A DNA stretch of 64,000 bases, from assembly GCF_023051105.1 (NCBI RefSeq), contig NZ_JALKIL010000013.1, positions 51,262 to 115,261 on the forward strand. Direction: 5' to 3'. Of the stretch, positions 1 to 9,756 are shown one piece after another. This DNA comes from Anaerobiospirillum sp. NML120449 (GTDB lineage Bacteria > Pseudomonadota > Gammaproteobacteria > Enterobacterales > Succinivibrionaceae). Each line of letters opens with the position of its first letter. Position 1 is the stretch's first letter. Under the pieces are notes generated by a model, which made no database searches, was not told the DNA's origin, and worked only from the letters and a program-made list of their open reading frames with translations. The translations under genes and the position numbers were made by a program.

Positions 1-83
1 GCAGCGCTGCTGCAGCGCAACTGCCCCGACGAGGCCGGTCTGCAGATAAGATTACGGAGCAGGTCCACTTTGAGATCTGGTAG
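1..83 (+). CDS. 3' end of an unidentified gene (partial)
   Basis: The third plus-strand frame is open from the window edge and ends at TAG (81-83); its last residues read ADKITEQVHFEIW. The stop lies 7 bases before a strong bidirectional hairpin terminator that also serves the convergent DUF2802 gene, which fits the end of a real plus-strand gene. Only about 26 codons are visible, so no function can be given. Confidence 0.4.
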   Translation, partial: SAAAAQLPRRGRSADKITEQVHFEIW

Positions 84-90
84 CCAGGCC

Positions 91-130
91 AAAAAAAGGC
101 CCGTCAGCTTGTCAGCGACGGGCCTTTTTT
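91..130. terminator. Bidirectional intrinsic terminator
   Basis: A run of seven A, a stem AGGCCCGTC / GACGGGCCT and a run of T (125-130) form a rho-independent terminator usable on both strands. It sits between the plus-strand stop at 83 and the end of the minus-strand DUF2802 gene (181), so it probably ends both convergent transcripts. Confidence 0.85.
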
Positions 131-180
131 GATCTGGAGGTTACGGGCGAGCCGGCAGCCGGGTGCTGCTGGCGTGCCCT

Positions 181-3100
181 TTAGCGGCGCTTGATGCCGT
201 AAGCGTTACGGGCCTGGTAGTTGGCGTAATGGCCACCACTGCGGCTGCCTGGCTGAGCCGTTGCTGCAGCTGAGGCTGCGGCGGCACCACCTGCCATGCC
301 AGTATTGTGCAGCTCATTGAGGGTATCAAGCTGGTCCTTGCTTAAGGTTGAGACCGAGTTGAGACCACCGTTTACTACCTGGCTTAACAGGGCTGCCGGA
401 TCCTCGTCATCATCCGCAGCTGCAGCTGCATCATCACTCCATGAGGTGCCGCCCTCAATAGTACCCAGAGCCATTGGAGCCATGGACACTACATCAGACA
501 TGCCCGGATTCATGGAGGTGGCATGAGAGAAGGCAGAGGTAGCCGGAAGCGGTCTCTCCACAGCGCCAATACTGAGCGCGCCACCTGCCGATGGAGGTGA
601 ATCCATCCGGGCAAGAGCCTGCTCTACTGTTGGATAGGAGGCAGAGCGGCCACCGCCACGGTTTGCCCCGGCGATACCGGCACCTGCTGCTTCGGCATGG
701 GCACCGGTAAGCATCTGCAGATCCTCGTCATCAACAGCGTCAGCACCTAAAAGCTGTGCCAGATCCTGAGGGGTACCGTGACCGCCTCCATTCATGGCAG
801 CAGCTCCCTGAGCGCCGCCACGGGCGATGCTGCGACCGGCCGCCGCTGCTGCACCAGCAGCTGCAGCCCAGGCAGAACCGTTACCCACTGGCATTACCGA
901 TTCAGCAATGGAGCTTTCAGAGGTAACTGAACCAATGGCTCCAATGGAGCTCTGGTCAGCTGCTCTGTTGCGGCGGGCCCGGGCGCGCTGATCTTCAACA
1001 GCTGCAGCGCGGGCTGCATGTGAGTTGCTGTCACGGCCGGAGGCAAGCTTGCTGATCTTCTCACGGTTGGCCTTAACCTTGTCCTCAGGACTTAGCTCGA
1101 TCACCGGCTCAGCCGGTGCCCTGGCAGAGCTGCCAATGGTAACGCTGTCATCCTCAAGAGCTGAATCAAGGTCAGCGGTAAGGTTGCGCAGATAATCCTG
1201 TGAGGTGTTTTCCACGCTCAGAGCCAGTGCTGCAGCTGAAGCGCCCTTGTGCTTGAAGTCATTGAGCACATTGAGCGGATCTTCAACTTCATCGTAGGAA
1301 ACTGATGAACCGGCTGCAGTCTCACCCTGACTCTGACGGCTGGTAGTGAGCAGCCCCTTCTTCTCGTTTTCACTGATGATGGAATCAGCAAGGCGGTCGA
1401 TAGCATCGAGATCCTTGTCACTGATTACCTCATCATCTGAAAGGGTAATGCTCTGAGCACGGATACCGTCACCGGCAGCCAGAGAGGAAATATCATCAAG
1501 CGAGCGGCCAAAGCTCATCATGGTGTCAGGAACATTAAGTTCCGGCATGTCGCCAGGACGGGCGCCGGCCTCACGCAGCTTGTCTGCAAGAGCAATTTCC
1601 TCAGGAACCTCATCAGGAAGCTCGACACCTGCGGTAAAAGTGGTATTACCGGCTACAGCATAGAGATCATTGAGCTCCAGACGGGCCTGACGTGCCACCT
1701 CTGGGGAGAATGGATCAGGCTTCTCCTGCATCATGGAGGCAATGATCTGACGCTCATCCTTATCAAGGGCTGATGATGGCTCAGGACTTTCAAGAGCAGC
1801 ACGCTTGCGTGACTTGCCAGAAGCATTCTTTTTGTTTTTCTTCTTGCCCTTGCGGCTCTTTGCTGAACCTGCCTGTGAGTCTGAGTCGTTCTGGGCGCTG
1901 CCTGAGGCGGCATTGCCGGATCGGCCGGTATGACTGTCGCGATCTGATGCAGCTGCGGCGGCCAGAGCAGAGTCGGCGGCAGCCAGCTCCTCTTCGGTAA
2001 CCGGCAGCTCCAGAGCGGCCTTTTCCTCAGGGGTAAGCAGAGCCTGACGCTGCATTTCAGCCTCATGCTCCATGGCTTTACGCTTGAACTCGGCTGAAGT
2101 GTCCTTGATCCTGCCGTCTTCATCAACTTCGTAAATCAGACGCAGCTCATCTTCACTAAGACCGGTATTGGCAGAAATCTCAGCCAGGGAAACACCTGCT
2201 TCGATGTACTCATGGGCCTTGTCCAGGGTATCCAGTCTGATACCGGTATTGCCCATTTCCTTCTGCTTCTGCACAAATTCATGATCGTAGATCATGTCTA
2301 CCACAGGAGCAGACTCTGCAGAGCTTGCATAGTTCTCATTGGCCTGAGACATGTCGCCGGTCATGCCACCTGCCGCACCGGCGCTGTCACCGGCACTGCC
2401 TCGGCCAGCCCTGGCAGCTTTGGCTGCATCAGCAGGACTCATATCATGGTTAACAGCCACTCTGAGATCGTCAATATCATCAAGTGACTTGCTTGAGGCA
2501 TAGTCGATGGTCAGCTGAGTCTTGCCGGTGGCCTCACCCACGCTCTGCTCTGAGCTGAAGGAGACAGCACCATCATCACCATCAGAGCTGATGTCCTCAG
2601 ACGGGGTAACCTTGCTGTTGCGACGGGTAAATTTCTCAAGAGCCTCAAGGCGTTCCTGATCTTCCTTTCCACCAATATCCTTTGATGAAATCAGGGAACT
2701 GTCACCACTTTCCATGGTCCAGCCATCATTGCGATCAGGCTGAGCATAGCTGCCGTTTTTGAGCTGATCTGCGCTGGCAAAAGAGCGCAGCGCCTGACCT
2801 TCCTCGGTAATGGCAACAGAGGAAAAATCAGAGCTGTCCTTATCAGGCTGATAACCATTGGAGTGATCAGGACGACCACTGCCCTCAAAGCTTTCAGCCT
2901 TGTAGGTGGAGCGCTCACCCTCCTTGAGTCTGTTGTTATTTCTGCGAGCTGAGGATGACTCTTCAGGAGCAATGCCAGACTGAACAGAAAGGATAACCTG
3001 AGCTGGTTCCTCAATCACGCGTGCGGCTGCACCGCTCTGAGCAGCAGAGCTGCTCTCATCGCCGCCCTTGCCATCGGCCCCGGCTGCAGCGCCTGCTGCG

Positions 3101-5268
3101 CCTGCTGCGCCGCCGGCTGTATCCGCCTCGCCAGCTGACCTGTCAGCTGACAGGTCAGCTGCCATGTCGGATTTGTCCGACTTGCTGTCCTTGCCAGACC
3201 TGGCGCCCCTGTCGGACTTACGGTTCTTGCGGCCCCTGATGTTCTTATCTGAAAGGTCAGAGCTGTCTGATTTGTCAGCCAGATCAGACTTTTCATCACG
3301 GTCAGGCCTGTTGCTCATTCTGAGCTCGTCTACGACAGCTGCAGCCGGATCGTCGCCCATGATATCCATGATTTCCTCAATGGTATCGGCTACAGGATCG
3401 CGTGGTTGAGCGTCAGCGCCTGAAGTGTCTGCAGATGATGCTGAGGCTGCAGCATTGCCTGCAGAGGCAGCGCCGTCATTATCTGACTGGGAGACAGCTT
3501 TGAGGTCAAGGTCATCGAGCTCATGGAGCATGTCCTGAACTTCGTCACCTGAGAGCACATTGTCTGACATGCCGTCATTGGCTGACAGATTTGGTGATGG
3601 CACCGGAGCCTCAAAATCGTCCGAGGCAAACTCAAGGCCATCATTAACCTTAGAGGTAGAGGTGGCCTCGGCAATGACCTCGTCCATGGTGGCATCGGCA
3701 ATATCGCCAATCTGATCATCAGAAAGGTCGGCCATGTCCTCGGCACTTAGTCCACTCATGCCATCAGCACTTCCATTGTCTGGTAATACCAGATCATCTA
3801 CTGGTGGCGGAACATGAACTGGAGGTGGAGGGGCCTGCATGCCCTCAGGAATGATCATGTCATCAGGCATGCTCAGATCGTCAACTGAGATATTGCCAAG
3901 GTCACGACCGGCGCTGCCCTGTGAGCCACTGCCCATGCCCGGGTCAGCGCTGCCCATGCCAGCGCTGCCGCTGCTCATGGCTGAGGCGCTGTCATCGACG
4001 GCACTGAGGGCATCAGCATGATTTACCGGGATAAAGCTGTCGTCATCAGCAGCCTTGATGAAGGCAGTTCCTGATGAGGTACGTTCACCGACAGCCAGCT
4101 CAGGCTGCTGATCAGCCTCAGGCTGCTCTAATACGGATTCCTGTCGTGATAAACGTTGCTGCGGGTCGATCTCGACCTGGATGAATTCTGAGTTTGAGGA
4201 TAAGCCTGGCGTGGGATTCACCTGTTGGCCGGAACCATAAACCTGCCCCTGTGGGGAGCCATATGGCATGTTCTGGTCGGCAGCAAAGGAGCCCATTTCG
4301 GCATTGTTCTGGGAATAGTTGTTGTTAATTCCCAGAGGATTCATAGGATCGCGGCCGCCATTGTAGAAAGGCTGGCCTGGCTGAGGCTTGCGACCCTGAT
4401 TCTGGCCACGGTTCTGCCCCTGACCGCGACCCTGTCCCTGACGGCCCTGACCACGGCTCTGAGCCCCCTGCTCGTTGCGGGCATTGTTCATGTGCTCGCC
4501 AATGGTGGCCGGAGCGCCTGAAGTGTCCAGGCTGTTAAAGTCAGTACGGGCTACCAGACGTGCAATATCTGAGGCAGTCTGGGCAAAGGCGGCATCATTA
4601 ACCAGATCGTCATCACCACCACCCTGGCTTTCAGTGCCATCAGGTGGCATAAAGATGCCATTGGAACTCTGATTGAAAGCTTCGTCAGCGGCCATGTATG
4701 CCTGCTCTTCATTCTGGGCATACATGTTCTGATTGCCATAGCTCTGCTGACGCAAAGGTTGCTGAGTGTCCATGTTCATGGAGGCGCGCATGGACGTGTC
4801 ACTCTGGCCCATGTCGCCATGGGAGCCGCCGGACTGAATATTGCCAATCAGATCCTTGACCGAGGATACTGATTCGACCAGAACCTGCTGCTCCTTGATA
4901 ATGCTTTCGTAATAACGCTGCTGCTCGGCACCGATATCAGCGATCTGACGGTTCATGCCCTCAATGGTTTCCTTGAGGTTATGCTCGTTACCCTCTTCAT
5001 CAACATAGGTAATGGAAGACAGATCGCTTACGGAGGAACCGCCCTCAAGACGACGACGGCCAAAGAGCTCGTCGAGCGACTGCTCGGCGTCCTTAAGCGC
5101 AACTTCTGACTGAACAAGACGTTCCTGCATCTCCTCCATGGCACCTTCGATGCGGGAAGCACGCCTGTTATTCAGGATAAAGGCTGCCAGTAACAGGAGC
5201 AAAACAACTATCAGGCCGCCCACGAGATAAATTGAGAGCAGGCTCATTCCGCTGCTGGTCATGTCCAT
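181..5268 (-). CDS. Giant membrane-anchored DUF2802 protein of the chemotaxis locus
   Basis: 1695 aa. Residues 9-31 are one hydrophobic membrane segment, followed by a charged coiled coil (about 38-75, again about 110-145). Near residues 1013-1052 a short helical segment (KAHEYIEAGVSLAEI, then GLSEDELRLI) matches the helix-turn-helix-like C-terminal motif of DUF2802 proteins, which are normally about 120-200 aa and encoded directly after cheW in Vibrio- and Shewanella-type clusters. Position and both conserved ends support that family. The rest is low-complexity sequence rich in Ser, Asp, Ala and Gly, with a Gly/Gln/Arg stretch (about 268-296), a Lys-rich patch and poly-Ala runs. The start ATG has an AGGAAA ribosome site 7 bases upstream. 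The family's function is not established; an array-linked membrane protein is inferred. The size is extreme for the family, yet the frame is unbroken. Confidence 0.75.
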   Translation of the reverse strand: MDMTSSGMSLLSIYLVGGLIVVLLLLLAAFILNNRRASRIEGAMEEMQERLVQSEVALKDAEQSLDELFGRRRLEGGSSVSDLSSITYVDEEGNEHNLKETIEGMNRQIADIGAEQQRYYESIIKEQQVLVESVSSVKDLIGNIQSGGSHGDMGQSDTSMRASMNMDTQQPLRQQSYGNQNMYAQNEEQAYMAADEAFNQSSNGIFMPPDGTESQGGGDDDLVNDAAFAQTASDIARLVARTDFNSLDTSGAPATIGEHMNNARNEQGAQSRGQGRQGQGRGQGQNRGQNQGRKPQPGQPFYNGGRDPMNPLGINNNYSQNNAEMGSFAADQNMPYGSPQGQVYGSGQQVNPTPGLSSNSEFIQVEIDPQQRLSRQESVLEQPEADQQPELAVGERTSSGTAFIKAADDDSFIPVNHADALSAVDDSASAMSSGSAGMGSADPGMGSGSQGSAGRDLGNISVDDLSMPDDMIIPEGMQAPPPPVHVPPPVDDLVLPDNGSADGMSGLSAEDMADLSDDQIGDIADATMDEVIAEATSTSKVNDGLEFASDDFEAPVPSPNLSANDGMSDNVLSGDEVQDMLHELDDLDLKAVSQSDNDGAASAGNAAASASSADTSGADAQPRDPVADTIEEIMDIMGDDPAAAVVDELRMSNRPDRDEKSDLADKSDSSDLSDKNIRGRKNRKSDRGARSGKDSKSDKSDMAADLSADRSAGEADTAGGAAGAAGAAAGADGKGGDESSSAAQSGAAARVIEEPAQVILSVQSGIAPEESSSARRNNNRLKEGERSTYKAESFEGSGRPDHSNGYQPDKDSSDFSSVAITEEGQALRSFASADQLKNGSYAQPDRNDGWTMESGDSSLISSKDIGGKEDQERLEALEKFTRRNSKVTPSEDISSDGDDGAVSFSSEQSVGEATGKTQLTIDYASSKSLDDIDDLRVAVNHDMSPADAAKAARAGRGSAGDSAGAAGGMTGDMSQANENYASSAESAPVVDMIYDHEFVQKQKEMGNTGIRLDTLDKAHEYIEAGVSLAEISANTGLSEDELRLIYEVDEDGRIKDTSAEFKRKAMEHEAEMQRQALLTPEEKAALELPVTEEELAAADSALAAAAASDRDSHTGRSGNAASGSAQNDSDSQAGSAKSRKGKKKNKKNASGKSRKRAALESPEPSSALDKDERQIIASMMQEKPDPFSPEVARQARLELNDLYAVAGNTTFTAGVELPDEVPEEIALADKLREAGARPGDMPELNVPDTMMSFGRSLDDISSLAAGDGIRAQSITLSDDEVISDKDLDAIDRLADSIISENEKKGLLTTSRQSQGETAAGSSVSYDEVEDPLNVLNDFKHKGASAAALALSVENTSQDYLRNLTADLDSALEDDSVTIGSSARAPAEPVIELSPEDKVKANREKISKLASGRDSNSHAARAAAVEDQRARARRNRAADQSSIGAIGSVTSESSIAESVMPVGNGSAWAAAAGAAAAAGRSIARGGAQGAAAMNGGGHGTPQDLAQLLGADAVDDEDLQMLTGAHAEAAGAGIAGANRGGGRSASYPTVEQALARMDSPPSAGGALSIGAVERPLPATSAFSHATSMNPGMSDVVSMAPMALGTIEGGTSWSDDAAAAADDDEDPAALLSQVVNGGLNSVSTLSKDQLDTLNELHNTGMAGGAAAASAAATAQPGSRSGGHYANYQARNAYGIKRR

Positions 5269-5922
5269 CAGAATTTTCCTATAAGTCAGCTTTCCGAAAC
5301 TGCACCGCCTTATCCTGGCGGTACTGGCTGACTGTACAACCTAAACCAAATACTCCAAAGCCGGTCTGTCACGGTTAAGAAGTGACATTGACAGGAACCA
5401 GGCAGTGAAGCCCTTTCAATCTCTCTTAGAATTGACAGGTTCTGTATCACCATATCGATACAAAAACCAAAAGCAGGATATACCTGCAAGCGCCTCAGTA
5501 TACCACAAGCCCCCAGTTATCAAGCCTTTTAAGCCTTATGGCACTGCCGATACGCAGATGTGATCACATCTTAAGCGCACAGGGCCACGGACTGACTGCG
5601 CGTCTACGGTGACCGCACTCCCGGAACCGGATCTCCTGCCTGTCAGGGCCTGTCTGCGCCGCCTGTTGCCCGTCGTGGAGGCTTTCAGCCATAAAGGCTG
5701 TGGACTGGCCGCGCGCCCCGGCGGGAAGGCCGGCGCAGCGCGCTGCGCGCGGGGCAGCTTCATCACCGGTATGAGACTCTCTGGCGACAGGGAATGAAAA
5801 TGGGGGCCCATAATGACGAAAGGCTCCACGACCGGTGAGGTCATGAAGCCTTCCTGATGCAGCTCCTGGCCCGGCCTGTGGCAGGCAAAGCCCGTGGCAG
5901 TCAGGAGCGATACAGGTCCTTA
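5269..5922. other. Spacer DUF2802-cheW
   Basis: 654 bases without a convincing gene. It contains a perfect 16-bp palindrome (5733-5748, GCGCAGCGCGCTGCGC) in a GC-rich stretch. Open frames on both strands here lack ribosome sites and recognisable domains. A cheW terminator with a T tract is not clear. Confidence 0.5.
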
Positions 5923-6435
5923 TTAGTTGGAGATGTTGGCGATGTCCTGCCACTCTTCCTCGGAAAGGAGCTTGTATAAATCGATGAGAATTAAGAGGTC
6001 ATCATCACGGTTGCATACACCGCAGATGAACTTGGCGCTCTCCTCGGTACCGACGTTTGGAGTGTCGTCGATATCGGCGGTGTTGAGGTCTACTACCTCG
6101 GCAACGGAGTCAACCAGAATGCCCACAACCTGACGCTCAGACTCGATGATCATGATACGGGTGTTGTCGGTAACCTCTGATGGAGGCAGACCAAAACGCA
6201 TACGGGTGTCGATAACAGATACTACGTTACCACGCAGGTTGATAATGCCCAGAACATAGGCAGGAGCACCTGGAACAGGAGCAATGTCGGAGTAACGTAA
6301 TACTTCACGAACCTGCATTACGTTTACGCCATAGATTTCCTTGTCCAGCTGGAAGGTAACCCAGCGTAATACCTCACCCTGGTTGTTGTTATCAGGATCG
6401 TAAATTGAGGTAGAAGTTGCTGCATCATTAGCCAT
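5923..6435 (-). CDS. cheW: Chemotaxis coupling protein CheW
   Basis: 170 aa, normal for CheW. The adaptor links receptors to CheA in the cytoplasmic array. The CheW fold is visible throughout: WVTFQLDKEIYGVNVMQVREV at the start, then VLGIINLRGNVVSVIDTR, MIIESERQVVGILVDSVAEV, and FICGVCNRDDDLLILIDL near the end. A longer frame begins at a TTG at 6459, but the ATG at 6435 is preferred because AGAGGA lies 11 bases upstream of it and the extra eight residues are not typical of the family. It lies downstream of the ParP-like gene, as in Vibrio and Pseudomonas clusters, but across a 600-base spacer, so separate transcription is possible. Confidence 0.95.
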   Translation of the reverse strand: MANDAATSTSIYDPDNNNQGEVLRWVTFQLDKEIYGVNVMQVREVLRYSDIAPVPGAPAYVLGIINLRGNVVSVIDTRMRFGLPPSEVTDNTRIMIIESERQVVGILVDSVAEVVDLNTADIDDTPNVGTEESAKFICGVCNRDDDLLILIDLYKLLSEEEWQDIANISN

Positions 6436-7036
6436 TTTTGAAAAATCCTCTAAACACAATCTCCAACCGCGATAACAAGCTGGTGGAGACGAACTGATGA
6501 TTGCGCAGGGTGCTGCGCACTGGCTACCCGTCAGGCTGATTAGTCAGCTCTGGTCTAAAGGCACCTTATCAGTTTGCTTTGACTGTGCCCTCAGGCACAA
6601 AACATGTGACCATGCAGACCGCAGTATCAGTCCAGCTGAAAGTCAATATTCTGATTATATCTTAGTTGCCGGAATTTTACCGGTAATAACGCATAATTTG
6701 CAAATCCCTGCGTGCACAACCCGCAAAGTTATCGCTATTGCGCCCCGGTTCTAGTTACAGGCTGGCCCGGTTTGAACTCCCGACATAAGGCCATATGCCC
6801 CTCTGGCAACTAAAGCGTTCAAACAGCCCTGCAGCAGCTCAGTCACGAGGCTGCAGCACCTCGGCTACGCATCAGCTGAGCTTCGCTGCTGCCAGGCGAA
6901 CATGCGCATCGCCTGAGCGGCTGACGCGTCCGCATGCGACTGACAGCCAGTGCGCGTGTGCCTGATGGCACAAGGCGCTACCGCTGCGGCTGACGGGCCA
7001 CGGCGCTACCGCTGCGGCTTATGGCCTGAGCCAGTC
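6436..7036. other. Spacer cheW-parP with an 18-bp direct repeat
   Basis: 601 bases without a gene. An 18-bp direct repeat (GGCGCTACCGCTGCGGCT) occurs at 6974-6991 and 7002-7019, just after the ParP stop. A segment near 6760-6810 looks slightly tRNA-like but does not fold as a tRNA. Confidence 0.5.
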
Positions 7037-9058
7037 TTAACGGGCGGCCGGAGCTGTGGCATTTTGGTCGCGCTTATTGCTCTCGGTTTCTTCCTTGGAC
7101 TTGAGGTTCTTGTAAAGATCCTCAATGTCAGCGCCGGCCTCAAACAGAGCAATCAGGGACTGAACATGCAGCACGGCGCACTTGTCGGAGGTAACGATAC
7201 CGGCAAGCCATGGACGGTTGCCTGGAATTTCACGCCACTTGATCTGAGAGCTGGTAAGAGTACGGTTACCCTCAAGAACATCACAGCCAATGGACCACTC
7301 GGTGTTACCAAGGGAAATCAGATATGGATACTTGTCAGGGCTGTCGTTGATCTCAGGCATAACCCAGCGCAGCGTATCTACGATATTGATCTTGTCGCCA
7401 CGGACATCGGTAATACCCATAAACCAGGATGGCTTGCCAAAGAGCTGAGTAATCTTGTCGCATTCGAAAATGCCACCAAGATCGATAAGTGGAACGGCAA
7501 AGCGTACGCCCTGTACAAGGAAGAAGAGCACCTGGAACTGCTCGCCCAGATCGACATTCTTCCACTCGGCAGCAATGGCCTCGAGCTTTTTGGCCATGCG
7601 CTCCTGAGCCAGCTGCTGAGGGGTCTTGACCACCTCGGCCTCCTGCTTTTTGGCAGCCGCAATAACTGGAGCCGGTGCAGCGACAGGAGCTGGTGCGGCA
7701 ACAGGAGCTGCAACCTCAACGGCAGGAGCCGGTGCGACAGGGGCCGGGGCAACTTCAACCTTGACCTCTGGTTCGGCCGGGGCAACTTCAACCTTGACCT
7801 CAGGCTCGGCCGAGGCAACTTCGACCTTGACCTCAGGCTCGGCCGGGGCAGCTTCGACCTTGACCTCTGGTTCGGCCGGGGCAACTTCGACCTTGACCTC
7901 AGGTTCGGCCGGGGCAACTTCAACCTTGACCTCAGGCTCGGCCGGGGCAACTTCAACCTTGACCTCAGGCTCGGCCGGGGCAACTTCAACCTTGACCTCT
8001 GGCTGCTCGGTCTTTACTGCTGTTTCAGCGTCGGTGTCGACCTCAACTGTTGCCAGCAGGCGCTGGAGGCTGTCTGAATCTGCAGGAGTTGCGTACTCAA
8101 GAGTAGACTCTTCGGTACGGGTATGAGTAACAGGCTGTGGCTGAGGCTCTGGAACTGCAGAGCTGCCTGCTGATGCAGCAAGGGCGGCCTGAGCGGCGGC
8201 GGCGGCTGACTCAGCAGATGATGCCGATGCCAGAGTGGCTGCGGCTGCTGCGTATTCTGCAGCGGCTTCAGCTGCTGCAGCTGCAGTATCCTGATTGATA
8301 CTGTCTGAAGATGAAGCAGATAAGGTGGACTGGGCCTGAATATTTTGATGAGTTACAGCTGGCTGTGGAGCAGAGTCAGGCATTGGCACCGGATCTTTGT
8401 GCATTTGCAGGCCTTCTCTGAGAGCCTCTTCAGGACTCATGCCCTGAGCCTCTCTCATGGCTGCCTCTCGGGCCATTTCGCTCTGAACGGCAGCAAGCTC
8501 ACTTTCAGCACGGGCGACAAGGGCACTGTGTACTGAAGTTGCAACAGCTGCAGCTGCGGCGGCACTAGGAGCGTCCTCGGCTTCAGTTACGGCCTGAGCC
8601 GCTTCAGCGGCCTCTGATGCAGAGCGGGCTGCCTCGGCTGCGGCAGCGGCTGCAGCAGCAGCTTCAGCGGCAGCACGGGCTGCTGCAGCGCGTTCAGCCA
8701 TGGCTGTTAAGGATACAGGACCACCCAGCACAGGATCGGCAGGAGGCGGGGCCAGCTCAGGATCAATGGCTCCCATGGCATCCATGGTGTGCTGCTCGGC
8801 AGCGGTAAACGGTGCTTCTGGCTCAGGAGTTTCTTCGGCAGCTGCGCTGTGACCGGAATGGATGGCGGCATTGGCACTTTGCAATACCTGCCTGTTGGAC
8901 TCAGCACTGTATGCTGACTCCTGCGCAGGTACGGCTGCGAGATCTCCAGCCTCTGACTGGATTTCACCGTCGAATTCCTGGTCATCTACATCAGCCAGCA
9001 TTTGCTGGAAGTAGGCGATTAGAGTCTCCTCTTCGCGATCGTGATGACTTGCTGACAT
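7037..9058 (-). CDS. parP: ParP-like polar array protein, CheW-like C-terminus
   Basis: 673 aa. The C-terminal part (about 495-655) is CheW-like (FQVLFFLVQGVRFAVPLIDL, FMGITDVRGDKINIVDTLRW). Its place between the parA-like gene and cheW matches ParP, which in Vibrio links ParC to CheA and stabilises polar arrays. The N-terminal two thirds are low-complexity: Ala/Glu-rich segments, then eight copies of an 11-residue unit PEVKVEVAPAE (about 351-438), then a Pro/Ala/Val linker. Known ParPs also have Pro-rich N-termini but are usually shorter. The start is set at ATG 9058 (SASHHDREE follows) because AAGGAG lies ideally upstream; a longer frame to 9208 has no ribosome site. ParP function is inferred from domain and position. 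Confidence 0.85.
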   Translation of the reverse strand: MSASHHDREEETLIAYFQQMLADVDDQEFDGEIQSEAGDLAAVPAQESAYSAESNRQVLQSANAAIHSGHSAAAEETPEPEAPFTAAEQHTMDAMGAIDPELAPPPADPVLGGPVSLTAMAERAAAARAAAEAAAAAAAAAEAARSASEAAEAAQAVTEAEDAPSAAAAAAVATSVHSALVARAESELAAVQSEMAREAAMREAQGMSPEEALREGLQMHKDPVPMPDSAPQPAVTHQNIQAQSTLSASSSDSINQDTAAAAAEAAAEYAAAAATLASASSAESAAAAAQAALAASAGSSAVPEPQPQPVTHTRTEESTLEYATPADSDSLQRLLATVEVDTDAETAVKTEQPEVKVEVAPAEPEVKVEVAPAEPEVKVEVAPAEPEVKVEVAPAEPEVKVEAAPAEPEVKVEVASAEPEVKVEVAPAEPEVKVEVAPAPVAPAPAVEVAAPVAAPAPVAAPAPVIAAAKKQEAEVVKTPQQLAQERMAKKLEAIAAEWKNVDLGEQFQVLFFLVQGVRFAVPLIDLGGIFECDKITQLFGKPSWFMGITDVRGDKINIVDTLRWVMPEINDSPDKYPYLISLGNTEWSIGCDVLEGNRTLTSSQIKWREIPGNRPWLAGIVTSDKCAVLHVQSLIALFEAGADIEDLYKNLKSKEETESNKRDQNATAPAAR
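7745..8008 (-). repeat. 33-bp in-frame tandem repeats in parP
   Basis: Eight tandem 33-bp units encode the 11-residue repeat PEVKVEVAPAE with small variants (EAAPAE, EVASAE). Copies are near identical at DNA level, so recent unit gain or loss is likely. The unit length keeps all frames open, which creates false long frames on the other strand. Confidence 0.9.
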
Positions 9059-9756
9059 CCAAACACTCCTTGAGTGATCCCCTCGGGGATCTCCGAAAGT
9101 AAAGCTGTTTCCGGGATTGCTAATCCCTGCAGTCATGAAAATCTGGTCCAAGATTCCTGACTGGAAAACTGTTCTGTTGTATTGCTCAGGGCTCATCAGG
9201 CCCTGCATTCAAGCTCTTTAAGGCAGCCTGACTGCCATGGTGGTGCTCATGCGCTGTCCCGATACTGTCAGGAAAACTCCTGAGATGACAGTTACCGGAC
9301 CGCTGCTGCAACAGCCGCAGGCACCAGCTTCAAAGCTGTGTGAATCTGATTTTCGCCGTCACAGATCTCAGGAGGTAACCAGCAGATCTGTGCAATTTTG
9401 TCCATGTCCCACTGACGTGGGTGATTGCCCTGTGCCCCCATAAAATGCGCCCTGTGCATTGCCCTGCTCTGACATTGCGCCACCGCCGCTTTGCGGCGCG
9501 GCATAGCTGCCGGGTTGCTGTGCCTGTTGGCCCCCGCCGGGCTGCGTACTCTGCACTTTGCAGCGTTCTGCACATTGCCGGGTGCAACCCACTTTGCTGC
9601 GTACACTGCGCTTTGCTGCTTGCCCTGCGCATTGAAGAGTGCCATAAGCCTTGCTGCGTGGACAGACTCTATGAGGCAAGAGTCATTCAGGGATCAGGAG
9701 AGGCTTGAGGTCAGCAGGTATGAGACATGCCGTTATGCGCTCAGTCCCCTGCCAGG
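9059..9756. other. Spacer parP-parA with decayed Gln/Gly-rich coding-like sequence
   Basis: 698 bases. The ribosome site for parP (AAGGAG) is at its left edge. Minus-strand frames in 9292-9679 show scattered protein-like fragments (GGGQQAQQPGSYAAPQSGG, and MALFNAQGKQQSAVYAAK in another frame) with no single continuous frame or ribosome site. They may be remnants of a low-complexity gene. The plus strand shows short ACTTTGC-type direct repeats at 9540-9620. Confidence 0.35.

Noticed and set aside
6740..6830. tRNA-like stretch (GTTTGAACTCCCG) in the cheW-parP spacer
   Set aside because: On either strand the T stem does not pair and no acceptor or anticodon stem forms.
6950..8077. Long plus-strand frame with GRGNFNLDL-type repeats, opposite parP
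   Set aside because: It is the antisense shadow of the 33-bp repeats; it has no ribosome site, and the minus strand has clear CheW-like homology.
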